Assembly: GCF_003590645.1 (NCBI RefSeq)
Contig: NZ_CP031834.1
Coordinates: 310,001 to 374,000, forward strand
Direction of reading: 5' to 3'
DNA: 64,000 nucleotides
Source: Mesorhizobium sp. DCY119
GTDB lineage: Bacteria; Pseudomonadota; Alphaproteobacteria; Rhizobiales; Rhizobiaceae
Below, one piece after another: positions 1-8,259 of this stretch; within the stretch, counting starts at the first letter, position 1, and each line of letters starts with the position of its first letter. The translations under genes and the position numbers were made by a program. The notes under the pieces were generated by a model, which was not told the origin of the DNA, did not search any database, and worked only from the letters and a program-made list of their open reading frames with translations.

Positions 1-1005
1 CATTTCGCGCCGACCGCCTCCTTCGTGAAGAACACCACCATCGACTTCCGGCAGGAGGCGACGCTGAAGCAGCTTCGGCAGGCAGCCGGCGAGAACGCGC
101 TGACGCTGGTCTCGGCCACCAAGCTTGGCACGGCGCTGCTTGGCGACGCGATTGCCGCCAACATGTTCCTGCTCGGCAATGCCTGGCAACGCGGGCTGGT
201 GCCGATCAGCCTTGCTGCAATCGACAAGGCTATCGAGATGAACGGCGCAGGTGTTGCCATGAACCGCGCGGCCTTCGGCTGGGGCCGGCGCGCGGCGGTC
301 GATGCGGACGCGGTGTCGAAGGCCGCGCATGTCGGGCCGGAAGCGGCAAAGCCGGAGACGCTCGATGAAATCGTGGCGCGGCGCGCCGAATTCCTCACCG
401 CCTATCAGGACACCGCCTATGCCGGGCGCTACCGGGCACTGGTCGAAAAGGTCCGCAAGGCTGATGCCGATTTCGGCCTGGCGGTCGCGCATGGGGCGTT
501 CAAGCTGATGGCCTATAAGGACGAATACGAGGTCGCCCGACTGCACCGCGACCGCTCCTTCGCGCAAAAACTGGCTGAACAGTTCGAAGGCGATTTTACG
601 CTGAAATACCACCTCGCACCGCCGATGATCTCGCGCATCGATCCGCGCACCGGCCATCCCGGCAAGATCGCCTTCGGGGCATGGATGGGGCCGGTGTTCG
701 GTCTGCTGGCGCGGTTCAAGGGGCTGCGCGGTACACGGCTGGACCCGTTCGGCCGCACCGAGGAACGCCGCATGGAACGGCAGCTGATCGCCGACTATTT
801 TGCCATGGTGGAGGATTTGGCGGGAAAGTTGTCCGCGAACAACCGTACAGTCGCGATCGAGCTCGCAAAGCTGCCGGACGAGGTGCGCGGCTTTGGTCAC
901 GTCAAGCTGGCGGCGGTGGAGCGTTATGAGAAGAAGCGCGCGGCGCTGGTGGTGAAAGTCGACGCTGCTGCAGCTTCGCCTTCCGTTGGAGAGGTCGCCG
1001 CTTAG
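1..1005 (+). CDS. Indolepyruvate ferredoxin oxidoreductase family protein, C-terminal part (5' truncated by window)
   Basis: The frame is open from base 1 (reading HFAPTASFVK) to the TAG at 1003-1005, so the gene begins outside the window; a GTG at 25 is internal. The visible 334 residues match the C-terminal third of the large fused indolepyruvate:ferredoxin oxidoreductases of proteobacteria, enzymes that decarboxylate aryl-pyruvates to aryl-acetyl-CoA in aromatic amino acid breakdown. Recognisable parts are the gamma-type segment (SATKLGTALLGDAIAANMF, about residues 37-57) and the family-specific C-terminal stretch around KYHLAPP, followed by a DPFG..EERR..R.L..DY motif. The thiamine-diphosphate and Fe-S domains would lie upstream. 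The stop runs directly into a palindromic repeat. Family assignment is from recognised conserved segments; substrate is inferred. Confidence 0.85.
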   Translation, partial: HFAPTASFVKNTTIDFRQEATLKQLRQAAGENALTLVSATKLGTALLGDAIAANMFLLGNAWQRGLVPISLAAIDKAIEMNGAGVAMNRAAFGWGRRAAVDADAVSKAAHVGPEAAKPETLDEIVARRAEFLTAYQDTAYAGRYRALVEKVRKADADFGLAVAHGAFKLMAYKDEYEVARLHRDRSFAQKLAEQFEGDFTLKYHLAPPMISRIDPRTGHPGKIAFGAWMGPVFGLLARFKGLRGTRLDPFGRTEERRMERQLIADYFAMVEDLAGKLSANNRTVAIELAKLPDEVRGFGHVKLAAVERYEKKRAALVVKVDAAAASPSVGEVAA

Positions 1006-1168
1006 GTGCGTCCTTCGAGGCTCGCTAGTGCTCGCACCTCAGGATGAGGGAGGCTGGCGCCCATGATCCTGATCCTGAGGTGTAAGTGCATTTCAGAATG
1101 TAGGCTTCTGCCGGCACACCCTCCCTCATCCTGAGGTGCGAGCGTTAGCGAGCCTCGAAGGACGCACC
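1006..1168. repeat. Palindromic intergenic repeat, family A, copy 1
   Basis: Two inverted arms of about 47 bases, roughly 1006-1052 and 1120-1168, begin and end with GGTGCGTCCTTCGAGGCTCG and its complement and carry CACCTCAGGATGAGGGAGG inward. The 67-base centre is not conserved with the second copy at 48661-48879. The arms would form a long hairpin directly after the oxidoreductase stop codon. Repeats of this look are widespread in rhizobial genomes; genome copy number cannot be seen here. Confidence 0.85.
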
Positions 1169-1634
1169 TGTTCATCGCCACGCCCGGTTTTCACCGTCTG
1201 GCCATTGTCAAAGATCGGGAAGCGGGGCGCCTGGCCGTGCCTTCCTAGTGTTTAGTACGTGGCGCAGCTTCCGCGCCCCGCTCGGTGTCTGTCCCGAAGT
1301 CGGCCGGTCACAACGCCCGCTCCATGTACATTCCATGGACAAGACGCCGCGGGTTCTCCGCATGGTTTTGGGCAGTGGCATTTGCGCCGTGCTCGTTCCA
1401 CGCCGGCCTGTGTCGGGCCCTCGGGTCCCTGGCTACCACACCAGGGCGGGAGGTCACCGCCACTCCCCCTTGATCCCGGTTCCAGACCCGGTCCCGCAGG
1501 AGCGATACGGGGATTATGCGGGGGATGAGAATGAGGGGGATAAATCGGGTGTGAAAAAATATGTGGGGTGAGCGAAATCAATAGGTTGGGTGGAAATCGG
1601 ATAAAATTCTTTCCCCCAAATCCAAGGCTGCCGC
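1169..1634. other. Gene-free, GC-rich interval with secondary-structure potential
   Basis: Between the repeat and the convergent acyl-CoA synthetase I find no convincing protein gene. Overlapping open frames on both strands (1248-1581) have no ribosome-binding site and biased, low-complexity translations. A perfect 10-base inverted repeat AGCGGGGCGC (1221-1230) / GCGCCCCGCT (1273-1282) and a hairpin CCCTGG/CCAGGG (1427-1446) suggest structured RNA or a decayed repeat. From about 1500 onward the sequence becomes purine-rich, then AT-rich. Confidence 0.4.
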
Positions 1635-3764
1635 CTACCGTGCAATCACCAGCGCATCGAGCGCGCAGGCGCCCTCGCCTTTGGCGAACACCACGACCGG
1701 ATTGAGGTCGACCGCCTCGACCAGAGGGCCGTAGCGGTCGGCGAAGCGGGACAGCGCCAGCATGGCATCCACCAGCGCTTCGCGGTCGGCTGCCAGCGCG
1801 CCGCGATGGCCGGCGAGCAGATGGCCGAGGCGCGTGCGGTCGATCAGGGCTTCGGCGGCTGACCGGTCGATGGGCAGGAGGTCGAAGGCGGCATCCTTGA
1901 CCAGTTCCACCAGCACGCCGCCGACACCGACGACGATGCCAAGCCCAAAGGGTTCATGCCGCACCAGCCCGACCAGCGCCTCGACGCCGCGACCGGCCAT
2001 TTCCTGCACCACGACGCCGCGCAGTTCAGCCTTGGGCGCATAGGCGCGCGCCGACGCCATGATGGTCTCGAAAGCCTGCCTCGCTTCGGCTTCGGAAGCG
2101 ATGTTCAGCCGCACGCCACCGGCCTCGGTCTTGTGCAGAATGTCCGGCGACTCGATCTTCAGCACGACCGGGAAGCCGATCTTTTTAGCTGCGGCGGCCG
2201 CTTCGTCTGTCGTGGTCGCAAGCCGTTCCTTTGTGACCCGCAGGCCGCAGGAGGCGAGCAGTTCCTTGGCTTCGCGCTCGGTCAGTTTTTCGCCGGCGGC
2301 GAGACGCTTCGCCCATGGATCGTCTGCGGGAGCCGGTTCGATGGCGGGCGATATGGCAACTCGTGGCGCGAGCCGCTCGACCATGTTGCGGATGGCCGTC
2401 AACGCCGCGCGCGTCCCGTTGAGCACCGGGACGCCGTCAAGAACCGCGCGCATCGAGGGATGATGGCCCGATGAGAGATTGCTCATGAAGACAGCCGGCA
2501 CTGCTGCGCTGCGCGCATAGCCTGCAACGGCCTCGGCGATGCCGACATATTCGGCGGCCCCGTCCGCATCGAGGCCGACCGGTGCATCCTGGGACGCGAC
2601 GATCAGGCCTATCGAGGGATCCCCGGCCAGCGTTTCCAGAACGCGGGCGTAGATTGAGCCGTCGGCGAAGACGATGCCCGTCGTATCGACCGGGTTCTGC
2701 GGCGTGGCGAAGGCCGGCAGCAAGGTTTTCAGGTCGGCTTTCGTCTGGGTGGCAAGTTCGGGCAATTCCAGGCCGATCTCGGAGGCGATGTCGGAAACAT
2801 GGGCGACGCCGCCGCCGCTGACGCCAACCACCGCAACGCCCTTGGCGCGCGGTTTTGCTTTCAGCGACAGGCAGAGCGAGGCCGTCTCGACGAAAGCATC
2901 CATGTCGGACACTTCGATGACGCCGCTGTTGCGGAAGAAGGCTTCATAGGCTTCGTTGGCGGCGGCGAGCGCGCCGGTATGGGCGGCGGTCGCGGCAGAC
3001 CCCTTGGCAGAGCGCCCGGCGCGCAGCGCGATGACCGGCTTGCCGGCGGCGTGCATGGCCTGCATTGACGCTGAGAAGGCTTTTGGATCGCGGATCGCCT
3101 CGATGACGACGCCGGCAACGCGGGTCGCCTCGTCGGAAGCGAGAAAATTGAGATAATCCGGGATGTCAGTCGCAGCGCTGTTGCCGGACGAGACGATGTG
3201 GCTGAGGCCGAAGCGGCCGGTGTTGGCGAGCGCGATGGCGCTGGCGCCGGAATGGGAAAGCAGGGCCAGGCTGCCCTTCTTCAGATTCGGCGACAGGGTG
3301 GACGAATACAGTGCCGCGCCACTGGAAAGGTTGAACAGGCCAAGGCAGTTCGGCCCGCAGATCGCCATGCCGTATTTTTCAGCGATGTCGACCAGCGCCT
3401 GCTGGCGCGCCTTGCCTTCGTCGTCGGTCTCGCCGAAGCCGCTGGCCAGCACGACGGCGGCCTTCGTGCCGGCCTTGGCTGCCGCTTCGAGCGCGCCCAG
3501 AACATGCGCTGCGCCGATGCCGATCACGGTAACGTCGGCGGGCTTGTCGAGCCGATCGAGGGCGGGAATGGCCGGGATGCCGAAGACCTGCTCGGCCTTG
3601 GGGTGCACCGGGATGATCGTGCCGGAAAAGCCGAATGCCATGAGGTTGCGCATGACATAGCTCGAAGAAGCGTCCGCTCGCTCGGTGGCGCCGATGACGG
3701 CAACGGAGCGCGGGTTCATCAGGGCCTGCATTGCGGCGGTCATGTCAGGTGATTTCATCGCCAT
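1635..3764 (-). CDS. Acetate--CoA ligase (NDP-forming) family acyl-CoA synthetase
   Basis: 709 residues, the usual length of the fused alpha-beta NDP-forming acyl-CoA synthetases, which make an acyl-CoA from a free acid, CoA and a nucleoside triphosphate through a phosphohistidine. Order: CoA-binding Rossmann domain (about 10-140, with SVAVIGATERADASS and the CGPNCLG loop near 136-142), succinyl-CoA-ligase-like domains (about 150-450, SHSGA at 170-174), the phosphorylatable histidine in AAHTGALA (His262), then an ATP-grasp domain (about 480-709; KLTEREAKELL.. and PVVLKIESPDILHKTEAGGV). The adjacent crotonase suggests activation plus hydration/isomerisation of a carboxylic acid, as in feruloyl-type or fatty acid catabolism. 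The acid is unknown. Start ATG at 3764; the ATG at 3758 would be equivalent. Confidence 0.88.
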   Translation of the reverse strand: MAMKSPDMTAAMQALMNPRSVAVIGATERADASSSYVMRNLMAFGFSGTIIPVHPKAEQVFGIPAIPALDRLDKPADVTVIGIGAAHVLGALEAAAKAGTKAAVVLASGFGETDDEGKARQQALVDIAEKYGMAICGPNCLGLFNLSSGAALYSSTLSPNLKKGSLALLSHSGASAIALANTGRFGLSHIVSSGNSAATDIPDYLNFLASDEATRVAGVVIEAIRDPKAFSASMQAMHAAGKPVIALRAGRSAKGSAATAAHTGALAAANEAYEAFFRNSGVIEVSDMDAFVETASLCLSLKAKPRAKGVAVVGVSGGGVAHVSDIASEIGLELPELATQTKADLKTLLPAFATPQNPVDTTGIVFADGSIYARVLETLAGDPSIGLIVASQDAPVGLDADGAAEYVGIAEAVAGYARSAAVPAVFMSNLSSGHHPSMRAVLDGVPVLNGTRAALTAIRNMVERLAPRVAISPAIEPAPADDPWAKRLAAGEKLTEREAKELLASCGLRVTKERLATTTDEAAAAAKKIGFPVVLKIESPDILHKTEAGGVRLNIASEAEARQAFETIMASARAYAPKAELRGVVVQEMAGRGVEALVGLVRHEPFGLGIVVGVGGVLVELVKDAAFDLLPIDRSAAEALIDRTRLGHLLAGHRGALAADREALVDAMLALSRFADRYGPLVEAVDLNPVVVFAKGEGACALDALVIAR

Positions 3765-3821
3765 CGTTTTTCAGTTCCCCCAACCTCAGCGCCCACAAGT
3801 GCACGCCGATCGCATATGAAG

Positions 3822-3956
3822 CACCCCCACCCTAGCCCCTCCCCACAAGGGGGAGGGGAACTTCGGTGTCGCTTGCGCCGAATTCCGACAGGCTGGGTCG
3901 AGAACACTTGACAGTATTCCCCTCCCCCTTGTGGGGAGGGGTTAGGGGTGGGGGTG
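3822..3956. repeat. Palindromic intergenic repeat, family B, copy 1
   Basis: Inverted arms CACCCCCACCCTAGCCCCTC...CAAGGGGGAGGGG and the complement, near 3822-3859 and 3918-3956, separated by a unique centre of about 58 bases. It fills the gap between the crotonase and the acyl-CoA synthetase. The same arms recur at 19977-20075, and a related form at 60340-60482. Confidence 0.85.
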
Positions 3957-3982
3957 ATCGACGTTCCCCACCCCACTTCACC

Positions 3983-4801
3983 TCAGTCCAGATCCTTGAA
4001 CGGCCCGTCGCGGAAGGCGAGGTATTCCTTCAGGCTCATCTTGGCGAGATTGGCCATCCATTCGCGGCCCTGCTTGGTGACATGCAGCGCGGCAATCGCT
4101 TCGATGTTGTACTGGAAGGACGGCAGCAGGCCGGCGACCATCTGCTGGTTGTTGATCGAGGCCTTGGTGAATTTCAGCGCCGGCACCGGCATGCGCGCCA
4201 GTTTGCGGGCGAGGTTTTCGGTCTTCAGCTTGAGCTGGTCGGCGGGCACGATCTTGTTGATGAGGTGCATGCGCAGCGCTTCCTCGGCATCGACGAGGTC
4301 GCCGGTATACATGAGCCAGCGCACGTCGCGGGTGGCCAGCAGCCAGGGCATCATCAGCGCGGGCGGGCCGGAATTGTGGCGCACTTCCGGTTCGCCGAAC
4401 TTGGCGTTGTCGGCGGCGATCGCCAGATCGCAGCACATCATCAGTTCGAGCGCGCCGGCCAGCGCATAGCCGTTGATGGAGGCGATGACGGGGATGGGCG
4501 CCTTCCAGATGTTGAGCAGCGCCTCGGCATTCTCGCCCATGTCGGAGCGCCAGAAATCGATATCGACGTCGAAATCGCCGCCCTGCAGGTCATAGCCGGA
4601 GGAGAAGGCGCGGCCGGCGCCGGTGATGACCAGCGCGTTGACGTCCGGGTCGGCGACGGCAGCAGCCAGTGCCTTGTCGATCTCGCGGATCACCGTCTTG
4701 TTCATCGCGTTGAGCTTGTCGGGGCGATTGATGGTGATGGTCGCGAATTTGTCGGTGGCATCCTTTTCGTAAAGGATCGTCTCGAAGGTCTGGTCGCTCA
4801 T
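3983..4801 (-). CDS. Enoyl-CoA hydratase/isomerase (crotonase) family protein
   Basis: 272 residues with the crotonase fold. Visible features are TITINRPDKLNAMN at the N-terminus, the first oxyanion-hole segment AFSSGYDL (about 65-72), the second at INGYALAGALEL (109-120), and FGEPEV (135-140), where Glu139 is at the usual catalytic glutamate position. The segment that normally follows (PGxGGTxRLPR) is replaced by PPALMMPWLLATRDVRWLMYTG, so hydratase chemistry is not assured; isomerase, hydrolase or decarboxylase activity is possible. It lies upstream of the acyl-CoA synthetase on the same strand, separated by repeat B, and probably acts on the same acyl-CoA. Confidence 0.87.
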   Translation of the reverse strand: MSDQTFETILYEKDATDKFATITINRPDKLNAMNKTVIREIDKALAAAVADPDVNALVITGAGRAFSSGYDLQGGDFDVDIDFWRSDMGENAEALLNIWKAPIPVIASINGYALAGALELMMCCDLAIAADNAKFGEPEVRHNSGPPALMMPWLLATRDVRWLMYTGDLVDAEEALRMHLINKIVPADQLKLKTENLARKLARMPVPALKFTKASINNQQMVAGLLPSFQYNIEAIAALHVTKQGREWMANLAKMSLKEYLAFRDGPFKDLD

Positions 4802-4868
4802 GCTGTCTCCTGGGCAGGCGGTTCGCAGGACCGCCCGCGGGGGACGGCGCCGGCGGGATTGAATGGAA

Positions 4869-5798
4869 TTACTTAGCCGACTTCTTCAGCCGCGCATGTT
4901 CGACGGCGATCCTTGCCGCGAGTGCTGCGTTGTTGCGCACCAGCGCGATGTTGGCCTTGAGGCTGCGGCCCTGCGAAAGCTCGTTGATGCGGGCGAGCAG
5001 GAAAGGCGTCAGTTCTTTACGCGAAATGCCTTTCTCGTCGGCTTCCTTCACGGCAGCAGAAATCGTGCCGTCGATGAAGGCGGGGTCGAGCGCGTCGGCT
5101 TCCGGAATGGGATTGGCGATGAGGATGCCGGTGCCGGACGCCATGTCCTCATGCAGGATCATCGCCTCGGCGATCTCGGCGGGGGTGTCGAGACGGTGGT
5201 CGGCCTTCTCGCCGCTGGAACGGGTGAAGAAGGCGGGGAAATCGTCGGTGCCATAGGCGATGACGGGCACGCGCTGTGTTTCCAGAAACTCCAGCGTCTT
5301 CGGGATGTCGAGGATCGACTTGACGCCGGCGCAAACCACCGTCGTGCCGGTGTGGCCGAGTTCGGTGAGATCGGCGGAAATGTCGAAGGTGGCTTCCGCG
5401 CCGCGATGCACGCCGCCGACGCCGCCGGTGGCGAAGATCGAGATGCCGGCAAGGTCGGCCAGCCGCATCGTGGCAGAGACGGTCGTGCCGGCAGAGCCCT
5501 TGCGCACCATGACGGCGGCTAGGTCGCGCCCCGAGGCCTTCACCACGCCCTTGGCCTTGGCGAGGCTTTCCAGTTCGGCGTCGGTGAGGCCGACGCGGAG
5601 TTCGCCGTCGATGACAGCGATCGTCGCCGGCACCGCACCATTGTCGCGCACGACGGCCTCGACGCCGCGCGCCGTTTCAAGATTGGCGGGGTAAGGCATG
5701 CCGTGGGTGATGATGGTCGATTCAAGTGCAACGACCGGCCTGCCCTCCCTAAGGGCGGCGGCGACTTCGTCGCTGAGGCGGATGAGTTCTCTGGTCAT
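4869..5798 (-). CDS. psuG: Pseudouridine-5'-phosphate glycosidase
   Basis: 309 residues. PsuG reversibly splits pseudouridine 5'-phosphate into uracil and ribose 5-phosphate, the second step of pseudouridine salvage in the cytoplasm. Residues matching the E. coli active site are visible: Glu26 in ALESTIITHGMP, Lys87 in VVKASGRDL, Asp139 in ATFDISADL and the Schiff-base lysine Lys160 in AGVKSILDIP. The frame is open upstream to 5873, but the ATG at 5798 is chosen because GGGAG lies about 7 bases ahead and the first 25 residues of the longer form resemble no PsuG. It starts 13 bases after psuK ends, so the two form an operon. Confidence 0.95.
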   Translation of the reverse strand: MTRELIRLSDEVAAALREGRPVVALESTIITHGMPYPANLETARGVEAVVRDNGAVPATIAVIDGELRVGLTDAELESLAKAKGVVKASGRDLAAVMVRKGSAGTTVSATMRLADLAGISIFATGGVGGVHRGAEATFDISADLTELGHTGTTVVCAGVKSILDIPKTLEFLETQRVPVIAYGTDDFPAFFTRSSGEKADHRLDTPAEIAEAMILHEDMASGTGILIANPIPEADALDPAFIDGTISAAVKEADEKGISRKELTPFLLARINELSQGRSLKANIALVRNNAALAARIAVEHARLKKSAK

Positions 5799-5811
5799 TC
5801 TGGTCTCCCTG

Positions 5812-6921
5812 TCAGGCGGGGATGCGATACATGCCGGCGGCAAGAAAGCGCGCCGACAGATCGGGGTGAACACTGGATTCGCTTTCGGTGGTCAGCGTGG
5901 CGAGCAGCGCGCCGGTGCGTGCTGCGTTCTGCGTCGGATCGCCCGAAAGCACGCGGTACATGGTGCCGGCGATCATGGCATCGCCCGCGCCGGTGATGTC
6001 GACCGGACGCGCCGGCACCGAGCGCATGGTGACGACGCCTTCCTCGGTGGCGACGGCATAGCCATGCGCGCCCATGGTGACGATGACCTCGCCGGCGCCG
6101 GCAGCGCGCAGTGCTGCGGCTGCATCCTTGGGCTTAAGCCGCTTTTCCGGCTCGGTGATGCCAAGGATCGTGTTGGCTTCGTCATGATTGGTGAAGAGCA
6201 GGTCGATGCCGCTCAAATCCTTGGGAAGCTTGGCTGATTTCGGAGACGAAACGGTATCGACCGCCAGCTTGAAGCGGGCGCCCTGCTTGCGCGCGATAAG
6301 CGATTCGATGGTTGCGGCGGGCAGGTTGCAGTCGATGAACACCCAGGTCGCGGCGGCCAGATGCGGCCAGAAACGGTCGAGATAGGAGGGCGAGAAGAGA
6401 TCGAAAATCTCCATGTCGGCGATGCCGAGGGCAAGGTCGTTCTTGGGATCCAGGATCGCGGCATATTCCGCCGTCGGCCGTTCCGTGGTGGTGATGACCT
6501 GGCTGACATCGGCGCCGAGATCGCGCAGATGGCGGACCAGCGAGCGGCCCGTCTCGTCGTCGCCGACGATGGAGACGAAGGAGATATCGACGCCGAGGCG
6601 GACGAGATTTTCGGCAACGTTGCGGGCGACGCCGCCGAAGCTGCGATAGCCGTCGACCGGGTTCGACGTCTCGAAGATCAGTTCCTTCTTGGCGTGGTAC
6701 TTGCGGTCGAGCACCGCGCCGCCAATGCAGATCATGCGCTTGGAGGCCGGCAGCACATAGCCGCGGCCGAGGATGTAACCCTTGTTGACGAGCTGCACGA
6801 TGTGGGCCGCCACCGTCGAGCGGGCGAGGCCAAGTGCCGTGGCGATGTCCTGCTGACCGGCGAAAGGGTTCGCCGCGATGAGCTCGAGAACCGCTTGCTC
6901 CTGTGCTCCAAGGTCGTCCAT
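5812..6921 (-). CDS. psuK: Pseudouridine kinase, PfkB family, with N-terminal winged-helix domain
   Basis: 369 residues from ATG 6921. The enzyme would phosphorylate pseudouridine to the 5'-phosphate used by PsuG. Residues about 4-58 form a winged helix-turn-helix (AVLELIAANPFAGQQDIATA, then LARSTVAAHIVQLVNKGYI). The PfkB kinase domain follows, with GGVARNVAENL near 97-107 and the C-terminal anion-hole and catalytic-base motif DITGAGDAMIAG. HTH-PfkB fusions are known among sugar and nucleoside kinases and suggest the enzyme also regulates its own operon. An upstream ATG at 6975 would add 18 residues, but it lies outside the HTH domain. psuG follows after 13 bases. Confidence 0.9.
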   Translation of the reverse strand: MDDLGAQEQAVLELIAANPFAGQQDIATALGLARSTVAAHIVQLVNKGYILGRGYVLPASKRMICIGGAVLDRKYHAKKELIFETSNPVDGYRSFGGVARNVAENLVRLGVDISFVSIVGDDETGRSLVRHLRDLGADVSQVITTTERPTAEYAAILDPKNDLALGIADMEIFDLFSPSYLDRFWPHLAAATWVFIDCNLPAATIESLIARKQGARFKLAVDTVSSPKSAKLPKDLSGIDLLFTNHDEANTILGITEPEKRLKPKDAAAALRAAGAGEVIVTMGAHGYAVATEEGVVTMRSVPARPVDITGAGDAMIAGTMYRVLSGDPTQNAARTGALLATLTTESESSVHPDLSARFLAAGMYRIPA

Positions 6922-6961
6922 CGCACCACCCGCAGGGTTGAAATCGCCGTTGAATAATTTC

Positions 6962-6991
6962 GATATGGACAACAACAGATGATCTTGTCAA
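6962..6991 (-). promoter_or_regulatory. Putative psuK-psuG promoter
   Basis: On the minus strand a perfect TTGACA (6991-6986) is followed after 17-18 bases by a weak CATATC/CCATAT -10, about 40 bases ahead of the psuK start. An imperfect dyad, TGTACAA...TTGACA, overlaps the -35 box and could be an operator for the HTH domain of PsuK. Pattern only. Confidence 0.35.
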
Positions 6992-7204
6992 CATGTGTTT
7001 GTACATATAACGTTTGGTCAACCGGCGTTTCCGCTTCCTGTTCGAAAGCGGAGAACAAGGCACAGAGGAAGGCATCGTGACGCATATGCAAGGTCATCCG
7101 CCCTGTCCGTTTTCGCTGCTTCAGCACACTGAAGCGGCCATGCATCGCCTTCGCTTCCTCGCCCTCTCCCATTTCATACCATCAGCAGGAAGGTGACAGC
7201 GATC

Positions 7205-8170
7205 ATGCAGTCCGCGCCGCAGACCCAGACAGTGGATCAGGAAATTCCGGTAATCGATATCGGGCCTTTCATCCGAAACGAGGCGGGCGCGAAAGCAGTC
7301 GTTGCCGAGATCGAAGCGGCTGCCCGCGACACCGGCTTCTTTCTCGTCACCGGCCACGGCGTTTCGCCGGAAAAGACGATGAAGCTCTACAATCTGGCGC
7401 GTGCCTATTTCGACCTGTCGGAAGACTATAAGCGCAGCCACGGACGCGGCACCGGTGTGCTCGGCGGCGTTTCCTTCTCGCCGATCGCCGATGAGGCGCT
7501 GGCCGCCACCAAGGGCATCAAGACGCCCGGCGACTACAAGGAAAGCCTGAACTTCGGCCTGCGCCTGCCCGGCGATGTCTGGCCCGGCCAGCCCGAAGGC
7601 ATCGAAGCGGCCTTCCACGACTATTTCGCCGAGATGGAAACGCTGGCGCGGCACCTGCGCCGCATCTTCTGCCAGGCGATCGGCCTTGATGCCGACTATT
7701 TCGAACCGGCTTTCGACAACCATCTCTCGGCGCTGCGCGTCATCAATTATCCCGAGCAGGAAGAAGACCCCCTGCCCGGCCAGCTGCGCGCCGGCGTTCA
7801 CACCGACTACGGTTTCATGACCATCCTGCGCTCGGAAGCCTCGTCGGGCGGCCTGCAGGTGCAGAGCCGCGACGGCCGCTGGCTCGACGCGCCCTCCATC
7901 GACGGCGCCTATGTCATCAACATCGCCGACGCCTTCATGCGCTGGAGCAATGACGAGTGGGTGTCGACGCCGCACCGCGTCGCCAATCCGCCGCGCGAGA
8001 AGAAAGTCTCTTCGCGCCGGCAGTCGATCCCGTTCTTCGTCAATCCGAGCAAAGACACGCTGATCAAGTGCCTGGAGCCCTTCTGCGCCGACGGCAAGCA
8101 GGCCAAATACGAGCCGATCAGCTATGGAGACTATATCGACCTGAAGACCAAGCAGGCTTTCGGCCGCTGA
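7205..8170 (+). CDS. 2-oxoglutarate/Fe(II)-dependent oxygenase, isopenicillin N synthase-like family
   Basis: 321 residues. An N-terminal DIOX_N-like segment (IPVIDIGPF, GFFLVTGHGV) leads to the double-stranded beta-helix core. The metal triad is visible: His199 and Asp201 (GVHTDYG) and His257 (STPHRV); Arg272-x-Ser274 would bind the 2-oxoglutarate C5 carboxylate. This argues for a 2OG-dependent hydroxylase rather than true isopenicillin N synthase. ATG 7205 is preferred over GTG 7193 because AGGAAGG at 7187-7193 is 11 bases from the ATG but overlaps the GTG. It is followed by a periplasmic binding protein and importer on the same strand, so its substrate may be the imported compound. Divergent from psuK. 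Confidence 0.85.
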   Translation: MQSAPQTQTVDQEIPVIDIGPFIRNEAGAKAVVAEIEAAARDTGFFLVTGHGVSPEKTMKLYNLARAYFDLSEDYKRSHGRGTGVLGGVSFSPIADEALAATKGIKTPGDYKESLNFGLRLPGDVWPGQPEGIEAAFHDYFAEMETLARHLRRIFCQAIGLDADYFEPAFDNHLSALRVINYPEQEEDPLPGQLRAGVHTDYGFMTILRSEASSGGLQVQSRDGRWLDAPSIDGAYVINIADAFMRWSNDEWVSTPHRVANPPREKKVSSRRQSIPFFVNPSKDTLIKCLEPFCADGKQAKYEPISYGDYIDLKTKQAFGR

Positions 8171-8259
8171 CGAAATACGGGGCGAGGGCAAGGCGGGGCA
8201 CAAACGCAACCTTCTCCATCGACTGCAAGACGCACATGAACAACAAAGGGGAACTGGAC

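Noticed and set aside
1248-1581. Overlapping open frames on both strands (89-109 residues)
   Set aside because: No ribosome-binding site, proline/arginine/glycine-rich translations, several frames open at once; typical of GC-rich noncoding DNA.
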